NCBI RefSeq assembly: GCF_030272615.1
Contig: NC_081406.1
Coordinates: forward strand, 143,337,041 to 143,401,040
DNA length: 64,000 bases
Source of the DNA: Cryptomeria japonica
Taxonomy: Eukaryota > Streptophyta > Pinopsida > Cupressales > Cupressaceae
Reading direction: 5' to 3'
Under the pieces are notes generated by a model, which made no database searches, had not been told where the DNA came from, and was given only the letters and a program-made list of their open reading frames with translations. The stretch's first letter is position 1; every line of letters begins with the position of its first letter. A program made the translations under genes and the position numbers. Of the stretch, positions 44,087 to 56,077 are shown piece after piece.

Positions 44087-44199
44087 ATCTCCCCCTTTGG
44101 CACTGATGGCAATAGACAAAGATATATGTCTTCTTCACATCTTCTTCTCCTCAATACTGCAGATATCTTCTCTGCTTCACATCTTCTCCCCCTTTGACA
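44087..44199 (-). other. Repeated polypurine tracts of C1
   Basis: AAAGGGGGAGAT abuts the 3' LTR (44102-44087 on the minus strand) and AAAGGGGGAGA occurs again at 44199-44185. Confidence 0.75.
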
Positions 44200-44399
44200 A
44201 CAATGCCAAAGTGGAGGCACAAGCTTACCATGTTCCACTATGCTGCTCCCCTTGAGGAGTAGCATCCTTCAACACATCAATCCTAAAAAGATTTGACAAT
44301 GCAATACCTGACTGATGTGGAGCACACACCTTTAGTTCACCTCTTGAAGGGGCAGTACCCCTACTTCGCCTCTCAAATAGGTAAATGTAGCCTTCAGTA

Positions 44400-45341
44400 G
44401 AGGCTTGGTGAATATGTTTGCTAACTGCTCCTTACTGGAAACATGTTCCAATACAACCTATTTGTTCTAAACCTTCTCCCTCAAGAAATGATACTTGAGC
44501 TCGAAGTGCTTGGTTCTAGCATGCAAAACCGAATTCTTGGAAATATTAATTGCACTTGTGTTGTCACAGAATATACTCACCGGTTCAGATACAGGAACCT
44601 TGAAACCACTTAATACATACTTCATCCAAATTGTCTGGGTGCAATTCATAAATGTTGCAACATATTCTGCTTATGTTGTAGACTGAAAGATACAACTCTA
44701 CTTCTTACTCATCCATGAGACTAATCATCCACATTACCAGCCCAATCGACATCGGCAAACACTTTGAGACTGATGTCATTACTGTATGGATACCACAATC
44801 CATACTCTATAATTCCCTTCAGATATCTAAGAATCTGCTTGACTACTACTAAGTGGGATTCTCTTGGACTTTTCTAAAAACGTGCAGCAATGTCTATTGC
44901 ATGTGCAATGTTCGGTCTGCTATGTACTACATAGTGCAACTTACCGATCATTGATCGGTATTCCTTCTCATTTACCAACATTGAGTCATCCTCTTTTGAT
45001 AATTTACAACTGGTCACCATTGGTGTACCAACCAGTTTGCTATCTTCCATGCCAAAGGTCTTCAACACCTCTTTGACATACTTGGACTGAGTGATAAAGA
45101 TTCCATCTTTAATTTGTTGAATCTATAGTCTAATGAAGAACTTAATCTCCCCTATAAGTGACATCTCAAATTCCTTCTTCATCTCATCTGCAAAATCATG
45201 ACTCATCTTGTCATCTCCACCAAAAATTATGTCATCAACAAATAATTCACAGATCAGAATCTGATCTCCTTCTGACTTCAAATAGATATTGCTATCTTCA
45301 CTTGTTCTTTCAAATCCAATCTTCACAAGATGGGAGTGCAA
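44400..45341 (-). pseudogene. C1 RT C-terminal half and RNase H
   Basis: On the minus strand 45341-45123 carries the RT active-site FVDDIIFGG motif (near 45240). 45068-44874 carries the MIGKLHYVVHSRPNIAHAI connection. Decayed RNase H follows through 44649-44467 (FCDNTSAINISKNSVLHARTKHFELKYHF) to a TKPL-type end near 44400. Stops lie near 45120, 44872 and 44690. The frame between 44870 and 44690 is badly damaged, so RNase H is inactive. Confidence 0.82.
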
Positions 45342-45365
45342 TCGTTCATACCATGCTCTAGGTGC

Positions 45366-45839
45366 CTACTTCAATCCATACAAGGCTTTATGTAGCCTAC
45401 ACACCATGTCACTATCTTGTGATAGGGCAAACCCATCTGGTTGCTCTATATACACCTCCTCTTCAAGTATTCCATTCAGGAATGCAGATTTTACATCCAT
45501 TTGATATACTTTAAATCCCTTGAAGGTTGTATATGCAAGAAGCATATGAACTCCTTCCAATCTAGCTACTGGAGCAAAGGTTTCTCCATAGTCTTCTCCT
45601 TCTTCTTGAGCATATCCTTTACACACTAGTCTAGCTTTGTTTCTTACCACTGTGCCATCTTCATTTAGCTTATTTCTGAAAACCCATTTGGTGCCAATGA
45701 CATTTTTATGCTCAGGTCTAGGTACTAAAGACCATGTACCATTTTTTTCTATCTGGTCAAGTTCCTCTTCCATTGCCTTGATCCAATCTTCATCTTGATG
45801 TGCCTCTTTAAATGTTTTAGGCTCAAATTTAGAGATCAT
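45366..45839 (-). pseudogene. C1 reverse transcriptase N-terminal half
   Basis: This minus-strand stretch of 157 codons reads as copia RT. It has the [18 protein letters not shown] start, [14 protein letters not shown], the [26 protein letters not shown] core and [10 protein letters not shown] with the first catalytic Asp. It ends at a stop after ALYGLK, where the family continues QAPRAWY, so CAG to TAG is likely. The rest of RT is at 45341-44874. Confidence 0.88.
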
Positions 45840-45848
45840 GCAAGAATT

Positions 45849-47022
45849 CTATCCGACCTTTCTTCTTGTAAGGATTCCTGCATCCTTATCTCCTATGATC
45901 TGCTTTGGATCATGATTCAGCTTTACATACCGAGGAATGATCTTGGTTGATTCCTCTTGCTTTTCCTCTTCATCCTCATCTTCATCCGTATCAATATTTG
46001 CATCTACCAGTGTAGGAACACTATTACTGGTGCTTGGTTGTTTTGCAACCGGTTCCCAGAAGGTTACAACCGGTTCATTTACCGCTTGCTCGCTGTCGGT
46101 TTCCTCAGATTTCTCAGAGGTTTCATCAACTCTAACATTGATACTTTCCATAATTCTCTGAGTTCTTTTATTAAAACACTTGAGAGCTTTTCTCTTGGTG
46201 GAATACCCAAGGAATACTCCCTCATCACATTTTGCATCAAACTTTCTTTGGTGTTCACTCCTCTTGATATAACATTTGCTACCAAACACTCTAAAGTAGC
46301 TTACCACTGGTGTTTTACCGGTCCAATAATCATAGGGAGTTTTATCCTTACCTTTCTTGATGAGTACTCGGTTCATAGTGTAGATTGCACTGCTCACCGC
46401 TTCTCTCTAGAAAGTGTGAGCAACATTTCCTTGGGATCAGCATTGTTCTTGCTGCTTCAACTACAATCTGGTTGTTCCTCTCTGCTAGGCCATTCTGTTG
46501 TGGAGTCTGGGGGGCAGACAGTTGCCTCTTGATGCCATTCTCTTCACAGTACTTGTTGAATTCACTGGAAGTGAATTCTCCTCCTTGATCAGTTCTAAGG
46601 CATTTGATTCTCTTACCGCTTTCTTTTTCTACCAGTGCTCTGAAGGCTTTGAACTTTCCAAAGGCTTCAGACTTGTCCTTCAAGAATGTGACCCACATCA
46701 TTCTTGAGAAATCATCAGTATGTATCATAAAATACCTATCTCCATGCACACTCCTATTTTTCATAGGACCACACAAATCAGTATGCACAAGATCAAGTAA
46801 ATTGTTTGCAGTGAAAGATTTACCTTTGAAGGTTGAGGAAGACATTTTCCCCAGTTGACACTCTCTGCACAAGGGATTCTCCGATTTGCTCAGCATAGGC
46901 AATCCTCTAACTGCCTTGATCTTACTGGCCTTCACAATATTATCAAAGTTTACATGGTAGAGTCTCCTATGCCATATCCATCTATCATCAAACTTAGCCA
47001 TTAGACATACTGATATTTGCAT
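45849..47022 (-). pseudogene. C1 integrase
   Basis: Minus strand 47022-46348 contains the pre-integrase HHCC region (WHRRLYHVNF, then CRECQLGK) and the catalytic core: HTDLCGP (first Asp), RTDQGGEF (second Asp) and PQQNGLAERNN (Glu). A frameshift near 46400 passes to 46397-45849, which holds the integrase C-terminal region (VFGSKCYIKRSEHQRKFD, FLGYSTKRKALKCFNKRTQRI) and an acidic linker to RT. The catalytic triad is present, but the frameshift inactivates the polyprotein. Confidence 0.88.
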
Positions 47023-47572
47023 TTAGCTGAAATAAGTTACCTTTGGTCTGCATATCAGTGGCCATCAGTTCACCACTCTTTCCTTTTATTTTGCACACTC
47101 CATCTTTGAATTCCAAAGTGAGTCCATTATCATTCAGTTGGGCAACACTCAAAAGGTTATGCCTGAGACCTTCTACCCAATACACATTATCAACACTACT
47201 TTTTCCATTCAGAGAGATGGACCCTCTACCTTTTACCATACATGGTGCATCATTGCCAAATCGGACCACACCACCATCATATTCTTCCAGAGATAGAAAC
47301 TTACTCTGATCACCAGTCATGTGGTGAGAACAACCACTGTCAATAATCCACTCATTGGAATTATCAAAGTGGGAGACAAGAGCCTTCTTGTCTGACACAT
47401 CTTCCTTAACTACAACAAACACAATGTCTTTACTTTCTTCATCTTTTGATTCCTCATCAGTGACACCTTCATCAACTACTACAAAATAGTTTCTTTTGTT
47501 TCCTCCTTTGAACTTCTTGAACTTTTCTGGTTTGTCCTTATTATCACCATTAGGACAGTTTACAGCAATGTG
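46994..47572 (-). pseudogene. C1 zinc knuckle end and protease
   Basis: After the stop inside the zinc knuckle the frame continues through an acidic linker to the aspartic protease. The WIIDSGCSHHMTGD motif is at about 47350-47310 and the GLRHNLLSVAQL motif near 47170. Protease would process Gag-Pol in the particle. It ends at a stop near 46994 that overlaps the start of the integrase frame. Confidence 0.85.
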
Positions 47573-48385
47573 TCATATCCTATTGCAAGAAAAGCATTTC
47601 AAAGGGAGCTTACCTCTGTATTTACCAGTTCCCTTAGGAAGTCTCTTGGCAAGAAGAGCTTCAAATTCCATCAGGATCTCCTCATCATCCATTTCTCTAC
47701 TTTGTCTTGGTTCACAACTGGTACTTGCTTCTTTTCCCTTTTTAGATGGTGCAGCAGATGCTCTAAAGGCCGATTCAATCATCTGAATACTGCCATCATA
47801 ATTATTTAGCTCATATGCAATCAACTTTGCAATGATGGAGTCTAGGGATACCTTTATCTTGTCTATAGACCTCAACTTCTGAATAGCAGCAACCCTTATT
47901 GCATAGACTGGTAACAAGGATCTCAAGACTTTGCTAACAATAGTGGAATCATCTATTTTACCTCCTGCACTCTTTATGTCTCCAACAATAGTTTTGATTC
48001 TTATTCCATATCGTTGAATGGTCTCTCCTTCAACCATCCGCATGTCTTCAAACTTTCCCCTAAGGCTCTCCTCCTTAGCTTGTCTCACATGCTCATCACC
48101 GCCATAGATATTCTCTAGAGCATCCCATACTTCTTTGGGATTACTTTTATCATGAACATCAATAAACTCAATGTCAGCTAGACTGTTGATTAGGGCTTCC
48201 ATGACTTGCCCATTCTCCTGAATCTCTCTTCTTTGATCATCGATGAGAGTACCGATAGGAATAACATAAGCATTCTCAACATAGTTCCAGTGTTGAGCAC
48301 CCATGCTTCTAATGTAGATCTTCATTTTGTCCTTCCATATCTTACAGTTATCTCTGTTGAACTTTAGACCTCCCCTCTTCATCAT
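47573..48385 (-). pseudogene. C1 gag
   Basis: An open frame of 270 codons reads as copia Gag. It has the LKFNRDNCKIWKDKMKIYI start of the UBN2-type region, SNPKEVWDALENIYGG, a central helical region, and a basic stretch before the knuckle (LPLKCFSCNRI). A TGA replaces the Gly codon of the CxxCxxxGHxxxxC knuckle at about 47573. The start at 48385 is about 60 bp after the primer-binding site and is the first good ATG. Apart from the knuckle this is the best preserved gene of C1. Confidence 0.87.
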
Positions 48386-48442
48386 TAGATTAGGATCTTT
48401 TCCTCAAGTGATTAAGCTTGCAACACAGAGGACCTGGAGGAT

Positions 48443-48454
48443 GCTCTGATACCA
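48443..48454 (-). other. C1 primer-binding site
   Basis: TGGTATCAGAGC on the minus strand, 2 bp after the 5' LTR. Confidence 0.92.
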
Positions 48455-48456
48455 AT

Positions 48457-49979
48457 TAATGAATAATGATAAACAGTTAGTACCAAACTGGTACTGAGGG
48501 GGGGGGAGCGTGAATCAGTAAAGACAAAAAACTTTCCCTGAACTAGTTTGACTCCAGACACTGCACTTAACTGGCAAACAATAACACCGATCCAAAATAG
48601 GGTACTACCGGTAAAACCAAGAATGAATGTGACAAGCATAAACCGGTTAACACTTAGATCTTCACCTCACTTAACATCTCTTTTTCACTTCACTCATATG
48701 CATAACCAGGTAATACATAAGAAATATAAAGACTATTGGTTCAACATGCATTACCACTTGATAGAAAATATTAAAGCATCACATGAAAAGCATCACACAT
48801 GACACACAGATTTTTTTCACGTGGAAACCCAACTGTGAAAAACCACGGTGGGGATGAATACCCACAAGCTGTTCTTTGAAATCTTCTGAAGTCTGCTCTG
48901 TTAGTAGCCAAGTCTGGTTAAAGACTTTTAGAATAGGTTCTGCTAGGAACTGATCCTGCTAGGGATCACCCAATTAAGGGATGGCTAAATACGCGGTTAA
49001 AGGTTAGAACCCTGTTATAGGTTACCTTGCAAGAGGATTTGAAGAACTCATTGAATTGAGTCACCGTGCTAAAGGATTTACACAAAAGCCTATTAAAGCT
49101 ACCTAATTAAGGGATTTTCCAACTGCTGAAATGGTTAGAAGTCAACAGGTAAAACACTGATCTGATAATAACACACAATGCTAAGGCAGATCCTCTTTAG
49201 CTCCTTTCCTTCTGCAATCACACTCTGCAGGTATCAACACACTTCTTTGGTCTGGCAAGAATCGAGTATCTCTTCACTTGGATACATACATAACATTTAC
49301 CAACAACAACAAAATGAAAAACATCGTCAACCTTATAGGAAACAGATAGGTCGGTAGCATAAACCCTAAACCCTAAGCATTTAAGTTTAACAGTTCGGTC
49401 GGTTCAATCCTGGTCATTAATCATGCTACATTGAATACAATAGTCTTGAACATATCTCAAGATGTTCTCCATCATTCATTCTTTGTCGCTTCAGGAAGCT
49501 GATAACCCATCACGCGCTCTCCATCGTTTACAGAGACTTCACACATTCCCGAGGTAGATAGGATCAATCTCCTTCATGCAAGATCCTTCATGCGCGCAAG
49601 GCTGACGTGGTAACATGATCTGATCTTCAATATAATGCTAACTCATCACAAGATGTCATCGGTTGAATCACACAGACAATGCATCAACCGGAAACCCTAA
49701 AGCTGAGACTACCAACTGGTAGTCATGCCAAATGAAACCCCGATACAAAACTTCCCATATACCGGTTCTCATTCCAACATACCGCTTCACTTTTTCACAT
49801 ATATCGGTTCACAATGTTATACTGGTTCTCACATATACCGGTTCTCAGTATCATACCAGTTCTCTTGCCAGTTTGCTAACTTTAATATGTCGGTTCATAC
49901 ATTAGCATATTGACATCAATGACAACATACAATATCATCATGTCATCAAACTCTGCACATATGCCAACAATTGGAGCTA
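48457..49979 (-). repeat. C1 5' LTR
   Basis: 1523 bp, collinear with 42253-44086 apart from the SINE and small indels. On the plus strand it starts TAATGAAT (partner TGATGAAT) and ends CCAACA. It represents the SINE-free state. Confidence 0.88.
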
Positions 49980-49984
49980 CACAA

Positions 49985-50400
49985 AACTTAATTTTAATGG
50001 TGCTTCTCAACGAGGTTTGGCAACTGGGGATGGAATCCTAAGAACTCATACTAGAGAGTTGGTTGTAGCTTATGCAAGTAATTTGAATGGACATTCTAGA
50101 AATCAAGTTGAAGCTATGGCTTTGCTTTGGGGCCTTCGCATTACCCTTTACATTGGGGTCAAGACAATTGTCATTGATGGTGACTCAATGTTGATAATTG
50201 ATGTTTTTAAAGGGTTGAATATAATACAATAGTTTATTGATGGTATCATTAGAGACACATTCAGACTTTTATCTACCTTTGACTCCTTCCTGCTGAACCA
50301 TACCTACAGGGAAGGTAACTGTGTGGCAAATGACATGGCGACCCTTGGTGTTAATTTCAATGGACTGAGATGTTAGAGAATTTGTAACTCCCTACCCCCT
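49985..50400 (+). pseudogene. LINE ORF2 RNase H domain, plus-strand copy
   Basis: Immediately after C1 the frame reads TKLNFNGASQRGLATGDGILR, the first strand of a plant LINE RNase H. VEAMALLWGLRITL follows near 50107-50148, then TIVIDGDSMLIIDVF near 50165-50209. The domain closes with HTYREGNCVANDMATLGV near 50300-50352. A TAG at about 50230 interrupts it. This archaeal-like RNase H at the C-terminus of ORF2 is known from plant L1 elements. Confidence 0.82.
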
Positions 50401-52298
50401 CTATCAGACTACTTATTGAAGGAGAGACTAATAATATTACCTCTAATGGACATGAAATCTATTAAGCCTTTCCCTCATTCCCATTGTACTGCCTTTGAGG
50501 GGTGGATGAGGGAATTTTTGAATTCAAATAATTGTAGCCTTCAGCCTAGCGGTACCAATGGCTATCTAAGGTGGACTGCCACACATGCCATGAAATGTTT
50601 TTCACTCATTTTTTAGCACTGCCTTTTGATCCTCATGATGACACAATTCGCTTATGCAATGAGGTATAAAGGTCGTATTGAGGATCGTGTGACTGAAGGG
50701 CTTGTTAAAGATTTTTTAACAGGTGGCAGCTTGGAAAATGATGTGTTTTCATGCTTCAAATCTGAGATGGTAATAATTATTTTCCTTAACGTCCCTTCGG
50801 TTGGCTAGGAGTACACTTCGCACGCTTCTCCTAGTCTAGCAAATTACTATGGCAATTATTTTGCCAAAGGGTTGGTTTATGCCTTATTCTTTTATGGCAA
50901 CAAAAAATTTATTTCTCCAAGGCATTGCTTTGTTTTTTCATTTCCATGCTAAAAGTTAAGGAGAAAACTTTGGCTATCTTCTCTAAGGAGGTGGAAATGG
51001 GAGGTGAGAGGGTTCGCTATGAGCCGGACAATCCGGAGGACTTCAAGAAGGATGTTGTCATATGGAACTATTGCACTGAGGCAGGTGTGGTGGATTTTAT
51101 GAAAATGCCTTAAGGGGCATGATGAACAACTTTCTATTCAATTTGCGACTTCATGGAATAATAGGCGAGTTGTGGTGGAGGGAATTTATTTTGAAGTCAC
51201 AAAGGAAGTCATTGCAAAGGCCACAAGACTTTCCCTTGAGGCAATAACGTGGAAATGTAGCATCCATACGACCAATAGTGAACATCTGAGCAAATTTTTC
51301 AAATGGAAGGAAACCCCGGTGAAACTCCAAGGCAGATTCGACAAGCTGAAACTCAAATACCCCTAGGATGTGGTATGTCTTCTTATCATGAAATATTTTA
51401 CTTTCGAAGGCCACCATAAAATATTTTACTCTTACCACCTATCTATTCTTAACCATTTTAGAAACAATGATTTACTATGTTTGTCATTTTATTTACTCAA
51501 TTTTATAGAAAGCTCCATTAAAGATGCCCTTGACCCTAATAATAAAGGTAAACCTCTTATTCCCCTTCACCAGGGTTTAATCTGCCCTCCTAGGAACATA
51601 ATGATGGTTCTATTTCCCCTTCTCGTTTCCCTCCCTTTAGCGACATACTTCTGGTTTTACAACCCCCCGCCCCCCGCCCCCCACCCCAAGATTTTTTTAT
51701 CTTTTCAGTCAGGCTTTCACCTCCCCTGTGGTGCCTTCATCCTCTGTCACCATCACTGAATTAAGCCCTCCTTCTTGCCCATCCACTTTGGGATAGGACG
51801 AGATTTCTTCGCCCTCCAAAAGAAAAGGATAGGTCAGGAAGCAAAAAAGAATTATTATAGATAACTCCATCTTTGAAGGATCTGAAGAGGAAGACCCCAT
51901 TGATGATACTATTGGTAGACGAAGATCTCACAGATTGGCCTCTAAGGGCTCTGTGGATAAGAAGGTGGAGGCCTGCACTCACATGGCCACTGAAGAAGAT
52001 ATGGAAGGGGTGATGAGGGGAAGATTGTTAATAGCCCCAAAAAAGAAGAGAACCTCGCTGCCAACATGGACTTTGCTAGCTTGGTGGACCTTGGCCCCTT
52101 AATGGGAGTCGACTCCCCTCAACTTTTGGAGACCCAAATGAATGTGAATCTGGAAAATATAATTGAGGGATTAGAATCAAGGCTGCCTTCTCACCCTGAG
52201 ATCCTAAAAAAATGATGTGGACCTACCAGAAGAAACTGGAAAAGAGAGGAAGCTTAAGTCCAAAAAGAAAAAAGATAAGGATGGGGACCCCAAGGATG
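50401..52298 (+). pseudogene. Unknown ORF downstream of LINE RNase H, plus-strand copy, first part
   Basis: Past the RNase H domain a further coding region can be followed in changing frames. It contains SWNNRRVVVEGIYFEVTKEVI near 51150-51212, SKFFKWKETPVKL near 51290-51327, then the LIMKYFTFEG, YSYHLSILNHF and CLSFYLL boxes (51384-51500), with KPLIPLHQGLI near 51552-51585. An acidic and then Lys-rich region follows (51840-52298). The boxes match the minus-strand copy at 32887-33383. I recognise no family and no catalytic motif. Stops and frameshifts are frequent. It ends at the C2 insertion and resumes at 58770. Confidence 0.55.
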
Positions 52299-53352
52299 TG
52301 TTGGTATTTTGGTATGGTTTTGTCATTGATGTCAACACCCACTAAACACTATCAACTTTGACACTTTGGAGAATCTGCAACATTCACCGGCAAGCAGATA
52401 ACTCATACACAATCACTGATATCTGGTACACCGGTAGGATACAATGTTCACCGGCACTTGGAATGACATGGAAAACACATGGTTATGTCGAATACATCGT
52501 TTGGACACTTTGTATTGAAGACTTGTTTATTGGCATAGTTGTATTTGCATATTTGCCATTACCGGCAAATAGGTCCAAGTTATACACCGGCAAGCTTATC
52601 TTTTCCAGATCAGCATGGCACGCTATGGAGATGTCTTATTATTGTTAATGCATGAAGCCGACATGTTGAATTGGTTATTGCATCGAGCATTAATTTATTT
52701 GTAAATTGATTTTATTGTAAAATCCTTTAGAGCCTACTAAAATTGGTCTTAGGTTATGATATAAATGTAAGGTCTTAATTGTAAGATCGGATGTGGAATG
52801 CGAAAAAGAGTTGTGAGAAGGTATATGCGAGAATAAGTAGAGCTATACACGTAGACATCATTTGAAGATTGAAGGAGGGTTTTGTGAAGACAATCAGAAC
52901 TATACCAGTACTGAATCCAACATAGAAAGATGCTAATTTAAGCAGTATATTCTTATTGGATTTAACCATCCAATTGTAGTCAGTGTGACTCCCATTAGTG
53001 ATTGAGTAGTGAGCTCTAGGCGCTTGGCCTTTCTGCATGTGCAAACCCCATTTGTATACACTTACTATCTATAGTAGTATCATCTGATTGTGGGTAAGGT
53101 TTCCCGCCGTGTTTTTTCCCCTTATAGGGTTTCCATGTACAAGTTTTGGTGTTATGTGTTGTGGATGACTTTGTTCTTTTGTTTCATGCATTAATCCTTA
53201 CCGGTATTGCTAATAACTAATAGAACTGTCTACTGGTATAAAAGACTGGTTTATCGGTATAAAGTATTAAAGTTGTTTAAGTTGCTTTTGGTTTAAATTT
53301 ATTAGACAACTAATTCACCCCCCCACCTCTCAGTTGTCTCCGGGACCTAACA
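52299..53352 (+). repeat. C2 5' LTR
   Basis: 1054 bp, TGTTGGTATTTTGG to CCTAACA. Several ACCGG(C/T) motifs lie within the first 170 bp, as in C1's U3. Confidence 0.92.
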
Positions 53353-53354
53353 AT

Positions 53355-53366
53355 TGGTATCAGAGC
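53355..53366 (+). other. C2 primer-binding site
   Basis: TGGTATCAGAGC, 2 bp after the 5' LTR. Confidence 0.93.
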
Positions 53367-53409
53367 TTAGTCCTCTTTTTGCAAAAGTTTAACAGCTTGA
53401 GGAGATCCA

Positions 53410-54300
53410 ATGTCTACCAACCATTTCAGGAAGGACAGTCCTAAACTTGATGGAACCAACTATGGGATATGGAAAATTAGGATGGAAACACATCTGAATT
53501 GCATTGGAAAGGATATTTGGGAAGTTACAAACAATGGCTACTCTACTCCTACTACAAGTCAGCCTAATCCACCTAATCTGACTAAAGATGAAGAAAATGA
53601 TTGCAAGACAAGAGAAGCACTTTTGAGCGCATTATCAGATCAGCAAATCATGAGACTATCTGATAGGTCTACTGCTAAAGCTATTTGGGACCATTTGGAA
53701 ACACTGAATGAAGGAGATTCCATAGTTAAAATTGCAAAACTTGAAAGCTTCTGAGTCAGGTATGAAAATCTGAAAATGGAAGAAGATGAAAGGATTTATG
53801 CTTTTATGGAAAGAGTTAATGATATTGTTTTGGGTATTGAATGTTGTGGAGGAACCTTAAGTGAAGATGAAATTGCTTCAAAATTTTTAAGAGGATTGCC
53901 ACCGACATATAAGATGAAAGTTACTATTGTAAATGAACTAAAAACAATGCCTAACACATCAGTAACTAGGGATATATTGATTGGAAAAATTTCAGCATTT
54001 GAAATTGAGGAATTTGGTCCTGCTGCCACTATAAAAACTGATTTAGCTTTTAAGGCATCAACATCATCTACACAATCATTTGACAAATCTGATTGGAAAG
54101 CCTTTTATGCAAGAGAACTTGAAGAAAGCAGGAGAGAAAATGAAGAACTTGAGGAACTTGAAGCACTATTTGCAAGAAAAATGCCTAAAGGTCCAATTGG
54201 AAGTAAGTATGAAGGTAAAGCACCCTTTAAATGTTTCAACTATAATAAGATTGGTCATATGGCCTCAAGATGCCCTGATAGACATGCTAGGTTAAGAGAA
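53410..54300 (+). pseudogene. C2 gag
   Basis: ATG at 53410 opens copia Gag: KLDGTNYGIWKIRMETHL near 53446-53495, KAIWDHLETLNEGD near 53676-53720. A TGA at 53752-53754 replaces an Arg-type codon (CGA to TGA is likely), and the same frame continues from 53755 (YENLKMEEDERIYAFMERV). The zinc knuckle at about 54229-54275 reads CFNYNKIGHMASRC, with Tyr for the second Cys, so RNA binding would be impaired. Gag would form the particle and package element RNA. Confidence 0.87.
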
Positions 54301-55750
54301 GAAGCTAGAAGGACATACAAACCTAACCCTGAATATCAAAGATACAAATTTAAGAAAAATAAAGACAAATCTTGTTATCTTGCTGATGAAGGAGTCATTG
54401 ATGATTCTGATGAGGATCCGACAGACAATGGATGGGTCTTTGTTGCTATAACAGAAGATCAACCGGCACCTACTATTCAATCGGTAGAGCAGGCCTTGGC
54501 AGCTAAAATTGAAATCAAGGATGAATGGATCATTGATTCAGGATGCTCACATCATATGACTGGTGATAAAAGTAAGTTCCTAACTTTTCAGGAGTATAAT
54601 GGAGGTCTAGTAAGATTTGGAGATGATAAAGCTTGTTTAATCAAAGGTAAGGGTACAATATCTCTTGATGGTAAGCATAATACTGACACTGTTTACTATG
54701 TTGAAGGTTTAAAACATAATCTTTTGAGTGTTGGTCAATTAGTTGAAAAAGGATTTCAGTTACAGTTCAAAAATGGTAAATGCAAAATTATGAACAGAAC
54801 TGGTTTGGAAATTGCAACAGGTAATCAAACTAGAGGTAACATCTTTCATCGGAATAACAATGAAAAAACATGTTTGATTGCTCATATTGATGAAAGTTGG
54901 CTATGGCATAAGAGACTCTGTCATGTAAATTTTGATTGCATGGTAAAGATTAGTACTACTAAGGCAGTTAGAGATTTACCTAAGATTGTTAAACCTCACA
55001 ATTCGGTATGTAAGGAATGTCAATTTGGAAAACAAGTTAGAGCTACTTTCAAAAGTATTCCAGAAAAATCTAATAATGCTCTTGATTTAATTCATACTGA
55101 TTTATGTGGTCCAGCTAAAACTAAAAGTTTACAAGGTGGTAGATATTTCATGCTAATCATTGATGACTATTCTAGAATGTGTTGGGTTACCTTTCTCAGA
55201 GAAAAATCAGAAGCACTTGAGAAATTCAAACTATTCAAAGCAATGGTAGAGAATGAAACCGGTAAGAAAATCAAATGTCTCAGATCAGATCAAGGAGGAG
55301 AATTTACATCTAAGGAATTTAATGCATTCAGTGAAGTGAATGGAATCAGAAGACAACTATCAGCACCCTGAACACCACAGCAAAATGGAGTTGTAGAAAG
55401 GAAAAATAGAACTATCTTGGATGCAACCAGAAGTATGTTATCTGAATCAAATCTACCACATGTATATTGGAGAGAAGTAGTAAGTATAGCGGTCTATACA
55501 TTCAACAAAATTCACATCAAAGGTGAAACCGTAAGACACCTCATTAACTATGGTTTGGTATTACTCCTATTCTTAAATATTTCAAAATATTTGGAAGTAA
55601 ATGCTATATTAGAAGAGATGAGTATATTGGCAAATTTGATCCTAGAAATGATGAAGGAATATTTCTTGGTTATTCATCTAAGAGTAAGGCATATATATAT
55701 TTTAACAAAAGATTGCAGAAAATTGTTGATAGTACAAATGTGAAGATTGA
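54300..55750 (+). pseudogene. C2 protease and integrase
   Basis: Protease: WIIDSGCSHHMTGD near 54524-54562 and GLKHNLLSVGQL near 54706-54740. Integrase: LWHKRLCHVNF and CKECQFGK of the HHCC region (54900-55030), then HTDLCGP near 55096 (first Asp), RSDQGGEF near 55282 (second Asp) and the PQQNGVVERKNRT stretch with the catalytic Glu near 55375-55410. A TGA at about 55369-55371, just before that Glu, splits the core. A frameshift near 55540 damages the C-terminal region (55417-55743). Confidence 0.87.
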
Positions 55751-56077
55751 TGAACGATTTAGAGAAACTTCAAGGTATACAGACTTTGAACCGGTAACAG
55801 AAATACTGACAAATGAATCTATACAAAATCCACCAGTACAAAATGAAGATCCAGTTACACCAGTATCATCTGAAAATTCCACTACAACTGAGGAACAACA
55901 GCAAACCAAACACCTCAGTATGTAAGACTAAATCACTCTGAAGATTAGATAATTGGAAACAAGCATAAAGGAGTTATGACAAGAGGAATATTGGCAAATG
56001 AAGAGGTATGTCTTGTTTCTCAAATTGAACCATGATCTGTTAATGAAGCACGTGAAGATAAACACTGGATTAAAGCT

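Larger units (their letters stand above)
42248..49984 (-). mobile_element. C1: complete minus-strand copia (Sirevirus-like) element
   Basis: Structure on the minus strand: target duplication ATTGG (49980-49984) and AGTGG (42248-42252; 4 of 5 match), 5' LTR 49979-48457, primer-binding site 48454-48443, gag, protease, integrase, RT, RNase H, two polypurine tracts (near 44199-44185 and 44102-44087), 3' LTR 44086-42253. Domain order (integrase before RT) is copia. Repeated AAAGGGGGAGA tracts next to the 3' LTR and ACCGGT clusters near the LTR edge resemble Sirevirus features. It is inserted in the LINE just before its RNase H domain. Several stops make it inactive. Confidence 0.88.

Noticed and set aside
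52775-53044. Minus-strand frame of about 89 codons, repeated at 58183-58446
   Set aside because: It repeats only because it lies in both C2 LTRs. Nothing suggests a protein.
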